From Gammaproteobacteria bacterium (GTDB lineage: Bacteria > Pseudomonadota > Gammaproteobacteria > Pseudomonadales > UBA5518), in the NCBI GenBank assembly GCA_016718385.1, contig JADKDK010000008.1, positions 1 through 64,000 on the forward strand: a DNA stretch of 64,000 nucleotides, written 5' to 3'. Below, piece after piece: positions 54,129 to 62,833 of this stretch. The notes beneath the pieces were generated by a model. The model saw nothing but the letters and a program-made list of their open reading frames with translations, searched no databases and had not been told where the DNA came from. Each line of letters starts with the position of its first letter. Position 1 is the first letter of the stretch. The position numbers and the translations under genes were made by a program.

Positions 54129-54452
54129 ATGCGCTGCCAACTACTCTTAGCTCTCTTGCTGACCTTCGGATTCACCGGAACCGTATGGGCAGAATCTGGC
54201 GACGCCATGCCCCGCGTCGGCAAATCCTGTCCGTCGGGCTACTTCAAGTCCGGCGAGTACTGCGTTCAGGGCAGCGACAGGGCCAAGCCTGCCATCGAGC
54301 GCGCCGGGAAGTCGTGTCCGTCCGGGTATTACCGGTCAGGCGAGTACTGCATAGCTGGGTCGGAGAGGGCCAAACCGGCCATTACGCGGCAGGGATCGTC
54401 ATGTCCGCGCGGATATTACCGATCTGGTGAGTACTGCATGCAGAACAAGTGA
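54129..54452 (+). CDS. secreted protein with three CPSGY repeats
   Basis: 107 residues with a signal peptide (QLLLALLLTFGFTGTVWA). The mature part is three copies of a unit of about 30 residues: CPSGYFKSGEYCVQGSDRAK, CPSGYYRSGEYCIAGSERAK, CPRGYYRSGEYCMQNK, joined by PAIERAGKS and PAITRQGSS. Each unit holds two cysteines nine residues apart, presumably one disulfide. A decayed copy lies at 29195-29330. Family not recognised; likely a surface or periplasmic binding protein. Confidence 0.7.
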   Translation: MRCQLLLALLLTFGFTGTVWAESGDAMPRVGKSCPSGYFKSGEYCVQGSDRAKPAIERAGKSCPSGYYRSGEYCIAGSERAKPAITRQGSSCPRGYYRSGEYCMQNK

Positions 54453-54511
54453 CGTCGACAGAAGAGCGCACCCCGGGCCCAGTGCCGCGACAAACAGCAA
54501 TAGGTCACACG

Positions 54512-54838
54512 ATGACATGGAACGCAACCTACGTCGGAGCGATGCTCATCGCCACTGGGGTGTTTTTGGGCCTGTGGCGGCGGAAACGAGTTTTTGACCG
54601 AACCAATGCTTATGGGCTAGAGCGGTTCCCCACCTACCGGAGCAAGCTCGGCACCAAAGCAAAGGATGGAGCTCTGACCGTTTCGTCCATATCCCTTCTC
54701 ACTATTGGCCTGCTAGTTTTGGCGAAGGACCATGAGGATTCCTGGGGATGGGTCATCCTGCTGCCCGCCTATGTTTTGGGATTTGCGCTGTTTCTCGGAA
54801 TACCAATACCGACGATATTCGCCAAAAAGCGGCACTGA
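54512..54838 (+). CDS. small membrane protein
   Basis: 108 residues (129 if GTG 54449 is used, overlapping the previous stop). Three hydrophobic segments: YVGAMLIATGVFLGLW, VSSISLLTIGLLVLA and WVILLPAYVLGFALFLGIPI, with a cytoplasmic loop RRKRVFDRTNAYGLERFPTY. No known family. ATG 54512 has AGG nearby and loses only a non-conserved N-terminus. Confidence 0.55.
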   Translation: MTWNATYVGAMLIATGVFLGLWRRKRVFDRTNAYGLERFPTYRSKLGTKAKDGALTVSSISLLTIGLLVLAKDHEDSWGWVILLPAYVLGFALFLGIPIPTIFAKKRH

Positions 54839-54900
54839 ATTTCGCGCTCAACCGCGTCAGGCCAAGCCCGTCAGCAGAATCATGATGGATAAGTAAACGT

Positions 54901-55119
54901 ATGATTGCGACCCAGCATATGGAATGTGCCTTCAAAAAGCGCTCTCCTGTCGCAGCATTGGCAGAAATATTTGGAGACCCGTATATACCGCATTGCGAAA
55001 GCCTCATTCGTATCGTAATGGCCAACCGCAAGCACTCCTTTGCGTATTCGTATGTCACGCGCCGATTTCTGGCTCCGAATAATGAGTCTTTGCGACGTCT
55101 TAGGATGAGGTGCGCATGA
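54901..55119 (+). CDS. 72-residue small protein
   Basis: MIATQHMECAFKKRSPVAAL, AEIFGDPYIPHCESLIRIVM, ending in basic text NNESLRRLRMRCA. The stop overlaps the start of the next gene (ATGA at 55116), which argues that it is translated. No ribosome site is clear. Family unknown. Confidence 0.4.
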   Translation: MIATQHMECAFKKRSPVAALAEIFGDPYIPHCESLIRIVMANRKHSFAYSYVTRRFLAPNNESLRRLRMRCA

Positions 55120-56843
55120 GCAGCTTGTTGACCAGAAGCGGCCGATGGTTAGGGGGAAAGCTTGCTCTATACGTGGTGATTCTTTTCTTTCTTATTCTGG
55201 CAAGTCTGATCAAGCACGGTGCCAATCGGGATCGAGAGTTACAAGCAGAGACCAATCTGCTTGGCCAGCAACTGAGGGAGCTCAAAGCGGTTGCAGACGA
55301 TGCTAGCAACGCAGCGAAACGGCGTGCGCCTCTTATAGGGCAAAGTGCGGATCAGATCGCCAACGTCGAGCAGTCACTTAAGAATGAACTGCTACTTCTC
55401 ACAAGTGAGCGTGACCGGATCGCAGACGATAATCCTCTGGTTCGCCGACTCCCAGGAACTGACTCGTGGCAGCAGATCGCGAAGCTCAACGTACAAATCC
55501 ACGTTTTGGAAGAGTTGCTCGCCTATTCCCAGGAGGTGGCGCAATGGACCAAATGGCATTCTGAACCGGGGCGCAGGCAGGCCGATCTCGCAGAAACCCA
55601 GCGCCGATTGACGATAACGCGTTCGGAGAAAAGGCGTATCGAGGAGGAAATTACCCGCCAACAAAAGAGGCTGGAAAGTCATTTCAACAAATATCCACGA
55701 GAGTCTCGGATTCCCGGATTGTGGGCCTACCGGCATAGAGAGAACATTAACGAGGTCATAGAGGCTCGTAAGAACGCACTAAGAGAAGTTGATCAGAGAA
55801 TCGCGGAATTGGAACGCGATTACGCTGATGCTCAGACGCACCCTACTCCTTCCGGTTTTGACTTGAATGAAAGCGGCATAGAAGACATTTTATTGCCCAT
55901 CCAGGAACTCATCACATCAAAAAAGGGGCAACTGGATAACAGCACCTTTGGCTGGATTTCTCGCGCCGTCGAAAACTTCTGGAAACCCGCTCTTCTGATT
56001 TGTGTGTCTGCCGTGTTAGTGCCAAGTTGGTGGACAGTTATCGCGTACTACTTCGTCGCGCCTCTCGCATCGCGTCGGTTTCACGTCAAATTACTGGAAC
56101 CGTCTAAGCTGGAATCTAAGAATTCTGCTCCGGAATCGAATCTCGCCAGCCTCACTTCTGAGGCTTCACTCCAATTGGCTCTAAATGAGCGTGAGCACCT
56201 CCTTGTGCGGCCTGAATTCCTGCAGGGCACACCAATGGTATCGGACAAACGCACGTTGTGGCTCTATGATTGGAGGCGACCAATCATGAGTCTAGCGTCC
56301 AATTTGCGTGCAATGACGCGGATCTCGGCAGCAGGCTCTGAGTCGATCGATCTCCATTGCGGGACTGATGTGAGTGCGCGACTCGCGGTACTGCCACTTT
56401 TTGCCGGTTGCCCGATGGTGATACGGCCACGAAGCGTGATCGGAGTCGTCGAGCAGTCTGATAATCCGATACGGGTCACGACGGTTTGGAGATTGTTTTC
56501 GTTGAGCGGTTGGCTGACATTTCAGCTCAGGTATGTGCTCTTTCATGGCCCGGGCAGCCTGATCATTCAGGGCTGCAACGGCGTGCGTGTCGGGCGGGCG
56601 GATTCCGGACGTGCCGTCAATCAAGCCTCGACGCTTGGGTTTTCAGGGTTGCTAAGTTATTCGGTTACGCGTTGCGAGACCTTTGGTGCGTATTTCACGG
56701 GCGCCCAGCAGCTTTTCAACGACCGCTTCGATGGACAAGGAATCTACATCTACGAAGTGACGCCCCGCCATCATGGAGGTGGCTTGTCGAGGGGTGGCGT
56801 GCAGAACCTAATTGATGTGGCCTTACGTGCTTTTGGAATTTGA
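55116..56843 (+). CDS. large coiled-coil membrane protein, possible AIM24-like domain
   Basis: 575 residues. One membrane helix near the N-terminus (LALYVVILFFLILASLI), a long coiled-coil stretch (residues 40-250, for example ELLLLTSERDRIADDN and ITRQQKRLESHFNKYP), a second membrane segment (ALLICVSAVLVPSWWTVIAY) and a C-terminal beta-rich domain (PMVIRPRSVIGVVEQSDNPI, LFHGPGSLIIQGCNGVRVGR). The last domain resembles AIM24-type beta folds, with low confidence. GAGG precedes ATG 55116. Last cargo gene before the right att copy. Function unknown. Confidence 0.55.
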   Translation: MSSLLTRSGRWLGGKLALYVVILFFLILASLIKHGANRDRELQAETNLLGQQLRELKAVADDASNAAKRRAPLIGQSADQIANVEQSLKNELLLLTSERDRIADDNPLVRRLPGTDSWQQIAKLNVQIHVLEELLAYSQEVAQWTKWHSEPGRRQADLAETQRRLTITRSEKRRIEEEITRQQKRLESHFNKYPRESRIPGLWAYRHRENINEVIEARKNALREVDQRIAELERDYADAQTHPTPSGFDLNESGIEDILLPIQELITSKKGQLDNSTFGWISRAVENFWKPALLICVSAVLVPSWWTVIAYYFVAPLASRRFHVKLLEPSKLESKNSAPESNLASLTSEASLQLALNEREHLLVRPEFLQGTPMVSDKRTLWLYDWRRPIMSLASNLRAMTRISAAGSESIDLHCGTDVSARLAVLPLFAGCPMVIRPRSVIGVVEQSDNPIRVTTVWRLFSLSGWLTFQLRYVLFHGPGSLIIQGCNGVRVGRADSGRAVNQASTLGFSGLLSYSVTRCETFGAYFTGAQQLFNDRFDGQGIYIYEVTPRHHGGGLSRGGVQNLIDVALRAFGI

Positions 56844-57202
56844 TGACATAGCTGGCAGCCAGATCCCGAACTCGCTCATTGTGTTCGCGTCAGCATCGTA
56901 CCCATCAGAGCGCATCGCTCAGAGGGCAAGGTCGGGAGCCCGGCAGCCTGCACCTCAAAGGGGCACACACGGCAACGGCTCCAGCCCGTGAACCACGAAG
57001 GTCGGATCGGTTTCGGTTTCGGTTTCGGTTCGGATTTCGGTTTGAGAAAACCGTTACGATTCTTCGGCTTTCGAGCCCCCGTGGCCGCCCACCCTCCAAC
57101 CAGGTTCGGTATACGCTCGGATTTCGGTTTTTTCGGGGAGTCGCAATAGGAAAACGCGTTACGTTTCTTCGGCTTTCGGGACCGAACTGGTCATTTTTTG
57201 AT
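56844..57202. repeat. right-end region with TTTCGG tandem repeat
   Basis: 57005-57045 carries about five TTTCGG/TTCGG units. Two blocks then share CGGATTTCGGTTT and CGTTACG followed by TTCTTCGGCTTTCG (57025-57073 and 57118-57179). No gene is seen. These direct repeats adjoin the right att copy and could be binding sites for the integrase or an excision factor. Confidence 0.5.
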
Positions 57203-57251
57203 CGACTCATAATCGGCAGGTCGCAGGTTCAAGTCCTGCTGGGCCCACCAT
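57203..57251 (+). repeat. attR of main island / attL of second segment
   Basis: Identical over 49 bases to 27774-27822, including the anticodon loop, T-arm and CCA. The text beyond it (57252-57350) is a diverged copy of the tRNA-adjacent block, with one 20-base iteron at 57331. No tRNA 5' half precedes it, so it is not a functional tRNA. Confidence 0.85.
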
Positions 57252-57533
57252 CTTTTTCTAGAAATCATATGGTTACGGCTATGGAGAGCGTCCGACTCGG
57301 GGCGCTTTTCGGCCGATTTTCATAGCTCCGGAGTCGGGAGGTCTTCGCCAAAAACGGAGTTGTTAAAGAGCCACTCGGGACGGGGCCAGCATCTTGCGTA
57401 TAGGTACGAATATGTAGACCTGCCGACTGGGAGGGACATGGGCTGGGAAATCCATGGATCCCAAGTCGGTGGGCTGCCCCGGGAATCGGCGGGTTATACG
57501 CAAGCCGGAGGTCGACAAACTCACAGAGACGAC
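57252..57533. other. diverged tRNA-adjacent block, no gene
   Basis: Copy of the region after the tRNA: ATCATATGGTTACGGCTATG, GAGCGTCCGACTCGGGGC, and further diverged iteron-like text (AAGTCGGTGGGCTGCCCCG near 57461 and ACCTGCCGACTGG near 57418). Ends at the insertion sequence. Confidence 0.5.
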
Positions 57534-58690
57534 CTAGTGTTGCGTTCCGCCAATAACTTTACACAGTCGCTCGATCTTGGCGAGTATCGAGTCGGCTGTG
57601 GCGGTCCAGACGAATGGTCGTGCCGTGAGGTTGTAATGCTCGGTGTAGCGTTTGATGCGATTCACGAGGTCCGGGACGCTTTTGAACGAGCCGCGTCGGA
57701 TGGCTTGCTGGGTGATGAGCCCGAACCAGCGTTCGACCTGATTGAGCCACGAGGCGTAGGTCGGGGTGTAATGCATGTGATAGCGCGGCCGTCGCGCCAG
57801 CCATGCACGAACCTTTGGGATGCTTGTGGGTCGCATAGTTGTCGCAGATCAGATGCACATCGAGATCGGGCGGCACGTTCTTGTCGATATGACCGAGGAA
57901 GGCGAGGAATTCCTGGTGCCGATGACGCTTCTTGCATTGCGCGATCACTTCCCCGTTGGCTGCGTCGAGGGCAGCGAACAGCGTCGTCGTACCGTGGCGG
58001 ACGTAGTCGTGAGTAATGCCCTCGACATAACCAAGTCCCATCGGAAGAACGGGCTGGGTGCGTTCGAGCGCCTGGCACTGGCTCTTTCGTCCACACAGAG
58101 AACCAGGGCGTTTTCCGGCGGATCGAGTAGAGCCCGACGATGTCACGTACCTTCTCGACGAAGAAAGGATCATTCGAGAGCTTGAAGCTCTTGCTGCGAT
58201 GCGGCTGCAAGCCGAAGAGTCGGATGTAGCGATGAACCGAGGTCGGCGACAACCCAGTTTCTGTCGCCAGCGAACGCACGCTCCAGTGCGTCGTCGCCTT
58301 AGGCTTGTTGTCGAGCACGGTCGTTATCAGTTCAGCCACGCGCTCATCGTCGATGCTTCGCGGACGCCCAGGGCGCATCTCGCTGTGCAGGCCGGCGAGC
58401 CCGCTTTCGCACCAACGCTTGCGCCACAGGCTGACCGTGGGACGGCTAACCTGGTGCTGATCGGCGAGTTCGTTGGTACCGATACCGTCGGCCGATCCGA
58501 GCACGATCCGGGCCCTGCGCACCAGACCATGAGGCAACGATCGCGAGCGCGAGATTGCTTCCAGTTGCGAGCGTTCCTCAGCCGTGACGGTCACCTGAAT
58601 CGATCGTGCCATTACCGCGCCCTCCGCTGTCCAATCATATCCGTTGGACCGCAGAAGACGAGTAAAGTTATTTATGGAACGATACACTAG
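57534..58690 (-). mobile_element. IS630-family insertion sequence with broken transposase
   Basis: About 1.15 kb with imperfect terminal inverted repeats: left CTAGTGTTGCGTTCC then AATAACTTTAC; right (reversed) CTAGTGTATCGTTCC then AATAACTTTAC. Both ends show CTAG, whose TA is the usual IS630/Tc1 target. The transposase runs on the minus strand: an HTH (GTNELADQHQVSRPTVSLWR), FKLSNDPFFVEKVRDIVGLY, VLCVDE, GITHDYVRHGTTTLFAALDA, VHLICDNYATHKHPK and YASWLNQVERWFGLI provide the DDE triad. Single-base shifts near 58130, 58100 and 57825 break it, so it is inactive as read. Confidence 0.88.
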
Positions 58691-58735
58691 CATTGCCCCG
58701 ACCAAACGTCTTTGTTCATAAATAGGAGATTTCCA

Positions 58736-58924
58736 ATGCAGGCCTTCAAGCAGATCTCGATCGCTTCCGCGTTGATGGTGATGGCTGGCTCCGATGCGCT
58801 TGCTGCAGTTATGCACGCAGGGGCTCCCGTATCGGTTCCCGTGGATTCGCCGTGGGCGTTGGGTTCGCTGGCGATGCTGATAAGCGTTGTGGCCGCACGT
58901 GCAATCAACAAGCGCAAGCGCTGA
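58736..58924 (+). CDS. 62-residue protein with sorting-signal-like C-terminus
   Basis: AGGAG precedes the start. A signal-peptide-like N-terminus (QISIASALMVMAGSDALA) is followed by only about 15 residues (VMHAGAPVSVPVDSPWAL) and then a second hydrophobic segment (GSLAMLISVVAARAI) with NKRKR. The order Pro/Trp motif, membrane helix, basic tail resembles PEP-CTERM/IPTL-type sorting signals. It begins 46 bases after the insertion sequence and is followed 17 bases later by the desaturase gene, probably in one transcript. Confidence 0.5.
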   Translation: MQAFKQISIASALMVMAGSDALAAVMHAGAPVSVPVDSPWALGSLAMLISVVAARAINKRKR

Positions 58925-58941
58925 TAGGGCCCCAGCGAGCC

Positions 58942-59790
58942 ATGCTGGCCTATTTGGAGGCGAACGAGAATAACGTTCTCTTCGCGGCTGTAGTCGGCAC
59001 GTTCATTGTTTCGGTCCTGTGGGAGGCGGTCCGCCCGAGGCGTCGGGTCAACGAAACCTCAGTGGCTCGCTGGGGTCACAACATAACGCTCAGCCTGGTC
59101 AACCAGGTACTCGTGTATTGGTTGAGCGTCGCTGCGACCCTTGCGGTGGCGTGGTGGGCCGCGCGAACGGGGACTGGACTGCTGACCAGGTTCGATACCG
59201 GTTTCGGTGTCGCGCTGGTAACCACCGCGCTGGCGTTCGAATTGCTCGCCTATCTGTTGCATCGGCTGCTGCATCGCGTGCGCTGGCTGTGGCGAATACA
59301 CGCGGTACATCACAGCGATACCGAACTCGATTTCACCACCACCTACCGCAATCATCCGCTGGAAGTCGTGCTGGTGGCACTAGCGACGCTGCCCGTAACC
59401 GCACTGCTTGGCCCCCCGGTAGCCGTCGTGGTCGCGTACCAGATGACCCGGGCGAGCGTGAACATCCTCGCGCATAGCAACATTTATCTGCCTGAGTCGC
59501 TCGACCGCTGGCTGCGATATCTGATCGTTACGCCCGATTTCCACCGTTGCCACCATTCCGACGACCGGCAATTCACAAACAGCAATTACGGCGCATTCCT
59601 GCCGCTGTTCGACTACCTGTTCGGCACCGCCACGCGCAAGCCATTTGCCGCATATCCCACCATGTCTATCGGTCTGGAATATTTTCGCGAGACGCGCGAC
59701 TCGCGATTCGACAAACTCCTGCTGATGCCCTTCAGGCGGGTACCTCTGGAGACTGCGCGTCCGGAAACGCTCGTACACTCGGCAGGTTGA
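58942..59790 (+). CDS. sterol desaturase/fatty acid hydroxylase family protein
   Basis: 282 residues with four or so membrane helices and the histidine clusters of the diiron hydroxylase family: HRLLHRVRWLWRIHAVHHSD (HxxxH and HxxHH), then TTYRNHPLE, LAHSNIYLPE and TPDFHRCHHSDDRQFTNSNY. Such enzymes hydroxylate or desaturate lipids, sterols or carotenoids in the inner membrane. The substrate cannot be told from the sequence. The gene fills most of the second segment between the 57.2 and 59.8 kb att copies. Confidence 0.85.
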   Translation: MLAYLEANENNVLFAAVVGTFIVSVLWEAVRPRRRVNETSVARWGHNITLSLVNQVLVYWLSVAATLAVAWWAARTGTGLLTRFDTGFGVALVTTALAFELLAYLLHRLLHRVRWLWRIHAVHHSDTELDFTTTYRNHPLEVVLVALATLPVTALLGPPVAVVVAYQMTRASVNILAHSNIYLPESLDRWLRYLIVTPDFHRCHHSDDRQFTNSNYGAFLPLFDYLFGTATRKPFAAYPTMSIGLEYFRETRDSRFDKLLLMPFRRVPLETARPETLVHSAG

Positions 59791-59830
59791 GATCTGACGC
59801 GCCCGTTCGCTTAGGTGATCAACGACCCAC

Positions 59831-59870
59831 AATCGGCAGGCCGCAGGTTCAAGTCCTGCTGGGCCCACCA
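59831..59870 (+). repeat. third tRNA 3'-end copy, right end of accessory DNA
   Basis: Matches the tRNA from AATCGGCAGG to CCA with one change (T to C at 59841); the anticodon loop is altered just before it (CACAATC for CATAATC). It is followed by the best-preserved copy of the tRNA-adjacent block (59871-59990), with iterons at 59951 and 59971. Confidence 0.8.
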
Positions 59871-60184
59871 TTTTTCATCGATTTCATATAGCTACGACTA
59901 TGGAAAGCGCCCGACTCGGGGGCTGAGACCTGCCGATTTCTATAGTCCCGGAGTCGGGAGGTCTGGGTCAGAGTCGGGCGCTCTGGCCGTGCACCGTTCA
60001 CCTGTCGGAGCGACGACCAACCAGTTGGCTAAGCCGCTCCCGCATCGACCTGAGTACGGCGCGGCTGAAATCCGTACGCGGCCATAGCGGACGCCGACTG
60101 TCGCATTCGACGAACTCGCGGCAAGCAAGCATGTGGCACTAGGCCGCCCGGTGCATCGCTTCCCTCTCGTCTTTCACGCTGTCG
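59871..60184. other. tRNA-adjacent block copy and intergenic DNA
   Basis: 59871-59990 closely follows 27822-27965 over more than 100 bases. The remaining bases to 60184 show no gene. The block probably marks the original chromosomal text downstream of the tRNA. Confidence 0.55.
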
Positions 60185-60940
60185 TTACATGGGAGCTGTA
60201 TCGATGGTCGGCCGGATCAGCAATTGCGAGATGTTGGCACGCGGTGGCAGGGAGACCACGAAGATGATCGCATCGGCGACATCGGCGGGCGCGAGGGCGC
60301 CTTCCTTGCCGACATGCTGTTCCATCGCGGCGCGCATGGTGGAATCGGAAATGCCTCCGGCCACCTCGGTGGTGGTGGCGCCCGGCTCGATGATGCAGAC
60401 GCGGATACCCACGCCGCCCACTTCCTGCCGCAACCCCTCGGTCATGCCGGTAAGGCCGAATTTGCTGGTCGTATAGGGACCGAAGATCCCCGCCGCGCGG
60501 CGCCCAGCGGTGGAGGAGATGTTGACGATATCACCGCCTCCCTGCGCCTTCATCGGCCCGATCGCTGCCTTGCAGCAATAGAGCGTGCCCATCAAGTTGA
60601 TTTCGATCACTCGCCGCCATTCATCCAGCGGCAGCGATTCCACGCCTCCCGCCTGGATGACTCCAGCCGAATTGACGAGGATTTCGATCCGGCCAAGCCG
60701 GCTGACGGTATCCTCCACCGCCCTGCTGGCATCGCGTTCGATCGCCACATCGCCGGGCAGAGCGATGGCCTTTCCTCCTTGGATCTCGATGCGCCGGACG
60801 AGGTCATCGAGCCTGTCCTTGCGTCGCGCCGAAACGGCCACGGCCGCACCGGCGTTCGCCAGCGCCAGCGCGGCCGCTTCACCGATACCCGACGAAGCAC
60901 CTGTAACCAGCGCCACCTTGCCTGCAAGCATTTTTGACAT
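60185..60940 (-). CDS. SDR family oxidoreductase
   Basis: 251 residues from 60940. Classical SDR: KVALVTGASSGIGEAAALAL, VSARRKDRLDDL, LPGDVAIERDA, ILVNSAGVIQAG, VNISSTAGRRAAGIFGPYTT with the YTTSK active site, and EPGATTTEVAGG. The Arg after the GxxxGxG segment (ARRKDR) suggests NADP use. Substrate unknown; relatives act on many alcohols. First gene to the right of the accessory segment. Confidence 0.88.
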   Translation of the reverse strand: MSKMLAGKVALVTGASSGIGEAAALALANAGAAVAVSARRKDRLDDLVRRIEIQGGKAIALPGDVAIERDASRAVEDTVSRLGRIEILVNSAGVIQAGGVESLPLDEWRRVIEINLMGTLYCCKAAIGPMKAQGGGDIVNISSTAGRRAAGIFGPYTTSKFGLTGMTEGLRQEVGGVGIRVCIIEPGATTTEVAGGISDSTMRAAMEQHVGKEGALAPADVADAIIFVVSLPPRANISQLLIRPTIDTAPM

Positions 60941-61270
60941 TGTGCTGAGCCCCCCCTGTGTCTTCAGCCGTCGGCGGTAACAATTGATTGTAGCGGCCAA
61001 ATGTTCCTGTTCGCTCCGGACCCTGATGCATCACGTCCACCACTGCGTCCTGGCATTGCCACCCAGCCACACAGTCGCGGACCAGTCGTTTCTCGTGTGA
61101 GGCGGGAATTCTCGATACTGGTTACATGCGGATCTGCATTGACCTGGAGTTTGCAGGTCGGCTGCGGGAATCCGCCGTAACGGCATGGTCCGCCACATTG
61201 ACCTGCGTCAATGGCTCGGACCGGAATTGAGGCGCAGCATATTGATCGCTCCCACTGCGAGTTCACTACC
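60941..61270. other. intergenic, no supported gene
   Basis: 330 bases between divergent genes. No RNA gene, repeat or coding frame with a credible start. Presumably holds both promoters. Confidence 0.4.
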
Positions 61271-61819
61271 ATGAACCCGGCAATCAGGTCTGGCACACGC
61301 GTAGCGCTCGTTGCGACGACAGTCGTGCTCCTCGTCTCCGGCTGCAATCGCATAGACGACCGCAATTCTGAATCTTCTGCGCCTGCTCCCACCAGCAAAT
61401 CCATTTCGCACGATCAGCACGCTGCACCTGCGTCGCACGACGCGCATGCCGACCACAGCCCGGCGCCCATCCTAGCGGAGGGTCAACGCTGGCCAACGGA
61501 TGAGGCCTTGCGTGCCGCGATGACCCGTATTCGCGAGGCGGTGGAACGTATTGACCCGCAACAACTGCAGACGGCGAACGCCAATGTTCTGGCCACCGCC
61601 GTAGAGCAGGATGTCGCGTATATGGTCTCCAATTGCCGGCTCGAACCCGAGCCGGATGCGGCATTGCACCTGCTCATCAGGCGCATGATGAGCGCCGCGG
61701 CGGCGCTGCGAAAGGATCCGATGTCCGACGCCGGAATGCCACAGCTCATGGCCGTGCTGCATGAGTATCAGGCGACTTTCGATCATCCCGGCTGGACGGC
61801 GGTCGGTCAGGGGCATTGA
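61271..61819 (+). CDS. His-rich lipoprotein
   Basis: 182 residues from 61271. The lipoprotein signal ends at LLVSGC, so Cys24 would be lipidated. The segment HDQHAAPASHDAHADH is rich in His and could bind metal. The helical C-terminal part (EALRAAMTRIREAVERIDPQ, AYMVSNCRLEPEPDAALHLL, QLMAVLHEYQATFDHPGW) resembles small periplasmic proteins associated with copper or other metal handling, as in DnrO-like proteins. No partner genes nearby prove this. Confidence 0.65.
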   Translation: MNPAIRSGTRVALVATTVVLLVSGCNRIDDRNSESSAPAPTSKSISHDQHAAPASHDAHADHSPAPILAEGQRWPTDEALRAAMTRIREAVERIDPQQLQTANANVLATAVEQDVAYMVSNCRLEPEPDAALHLLIRRMMSAAAALRKDPMSDAGMPQLMAVLHEYQATFDHPGWTAVGQGH

Positions 61820-61936
61820 GTTCTTGATACCGTCTATTGCCACGTATGCCACGTAACCGGCATTGACACGCGGGACTGGTCACTTTGCCGATAGATCCTT
61901 CTGGAATCGGTCCGTTGTACTGCGAATGAGGAGAGT

Positions 61937-62723
61937 ATGGTGTCGCAGCCTGCCCCTGTAGCGATCGTGACAGGCGCCAGCCGGGGTGCTGGCCGGAGCA
62001 TCGCCATTGCGCTCGGAGGCCATGGCTGCACAGTCTATGTCACGGGCCGTTCTGAAAGATCGGACGACGCTTCCTTGCCGGGTACGATCCATGAGACGGC
62101 CGCGGCCGTTAGCGCGGCGGGTGGACAAGGCATCGCCGTGCGCGTCGATCACGCCGATGATGCACAGGTGGAGGCGCTGTTCAGGCAGGTCGAGAGCGAA
62201 CAGGGGCGGCTCGACATCCTGGTCAACAATGCCTGTGCCATCCACGACGAGCTCACGACGCCGGGCCGTTTCTGAGAGAAGCCACGCAAGCTTGTCGACA
62301 TGCTCGATGTCGGCGTGCGCAGCAGCTACATCGCCAGCTGGTACGCAGCGCCGATGCTGGTGAGGCGCAAGCATGGACAAGATGGCCGCCGATATGGCCA
62401 TCGACCTCAAAGACCACAATATGGCGGCGCTCTCGATCTGGATAGGTGCACTACTGACGGATCGATTGAAGATGGTGATCGCGTCAGATCCGAAGAAATC
62501 CGGCCATCTGGAAGGCTGCACCGAAACGGCTGAATTTACCGGACACGTCATCTGGGCGCTCTACAATGATCCAGAGCTGATGGCGATCAGCGGGAAAGCG
62601 GTGATCGGCGCCGAAATGGCCGTCAGATACGGCATCCGGGACGCAAACGGCCAGCAGCCTCTGTCCTGTCGGGACACGCACAAGGTCGCGCCGCACATCC
62701 AGTGTCCCAATATCATCCGGTAG
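61937..62723 (+). pseudogene. SDR oxidoreductase, decayed
   Basis: Starts well (PVAIVTGASRGAGRSIAIAL, TVYVTGRSERS, RLDILVNNACAIHDEL) but hits TGA at 62273 within GRF-stop-EKP where a Trp is expected. The same frame continues VDMLDVGVRSSYIASWYAAP, MLVRRKHG, then jumps frame into DKMAADMAIDLKDHN and HLEGCTETAEFTGHVIWALY. About 25 codons are missing at the jump (near 62372), including the stretch that should hold the catalytic Ser and YxxxK. So it lost both integrity and active site: a true pseudogene. Confidence 0.85.
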
Positions 62724-62833
62724 CTCATCCGATATATCGTTGACCGCTCGTGTTGCCGCCTGTCCACGCCGCTAGCAAATTGCGAACTCGTGTGAAGGCC
62801 GTGTTCGATCGTTGCCAAAGGAGGCCGCCCGGC

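Noticed and set aside
55116..56843. Mechanosensitive channel or chain-length regulator
   Set aside because: Coiled coil between two helices recalls Wzz proteins, but the large C-terminal beta domain and missing Pro-rich segment do not fit.
57005..57045. TTTCGG tandem repeat as a CRISPR or telomere-like array
   Set aside because: Units are six bases with no spacers and only about five copies; simple repeat next to an att site.
57203..57251. Second tRNA gene
   Set aside because: Only the 3' half is present; no acceptor 5' strand or D-arm precedes it. It is an att copy.
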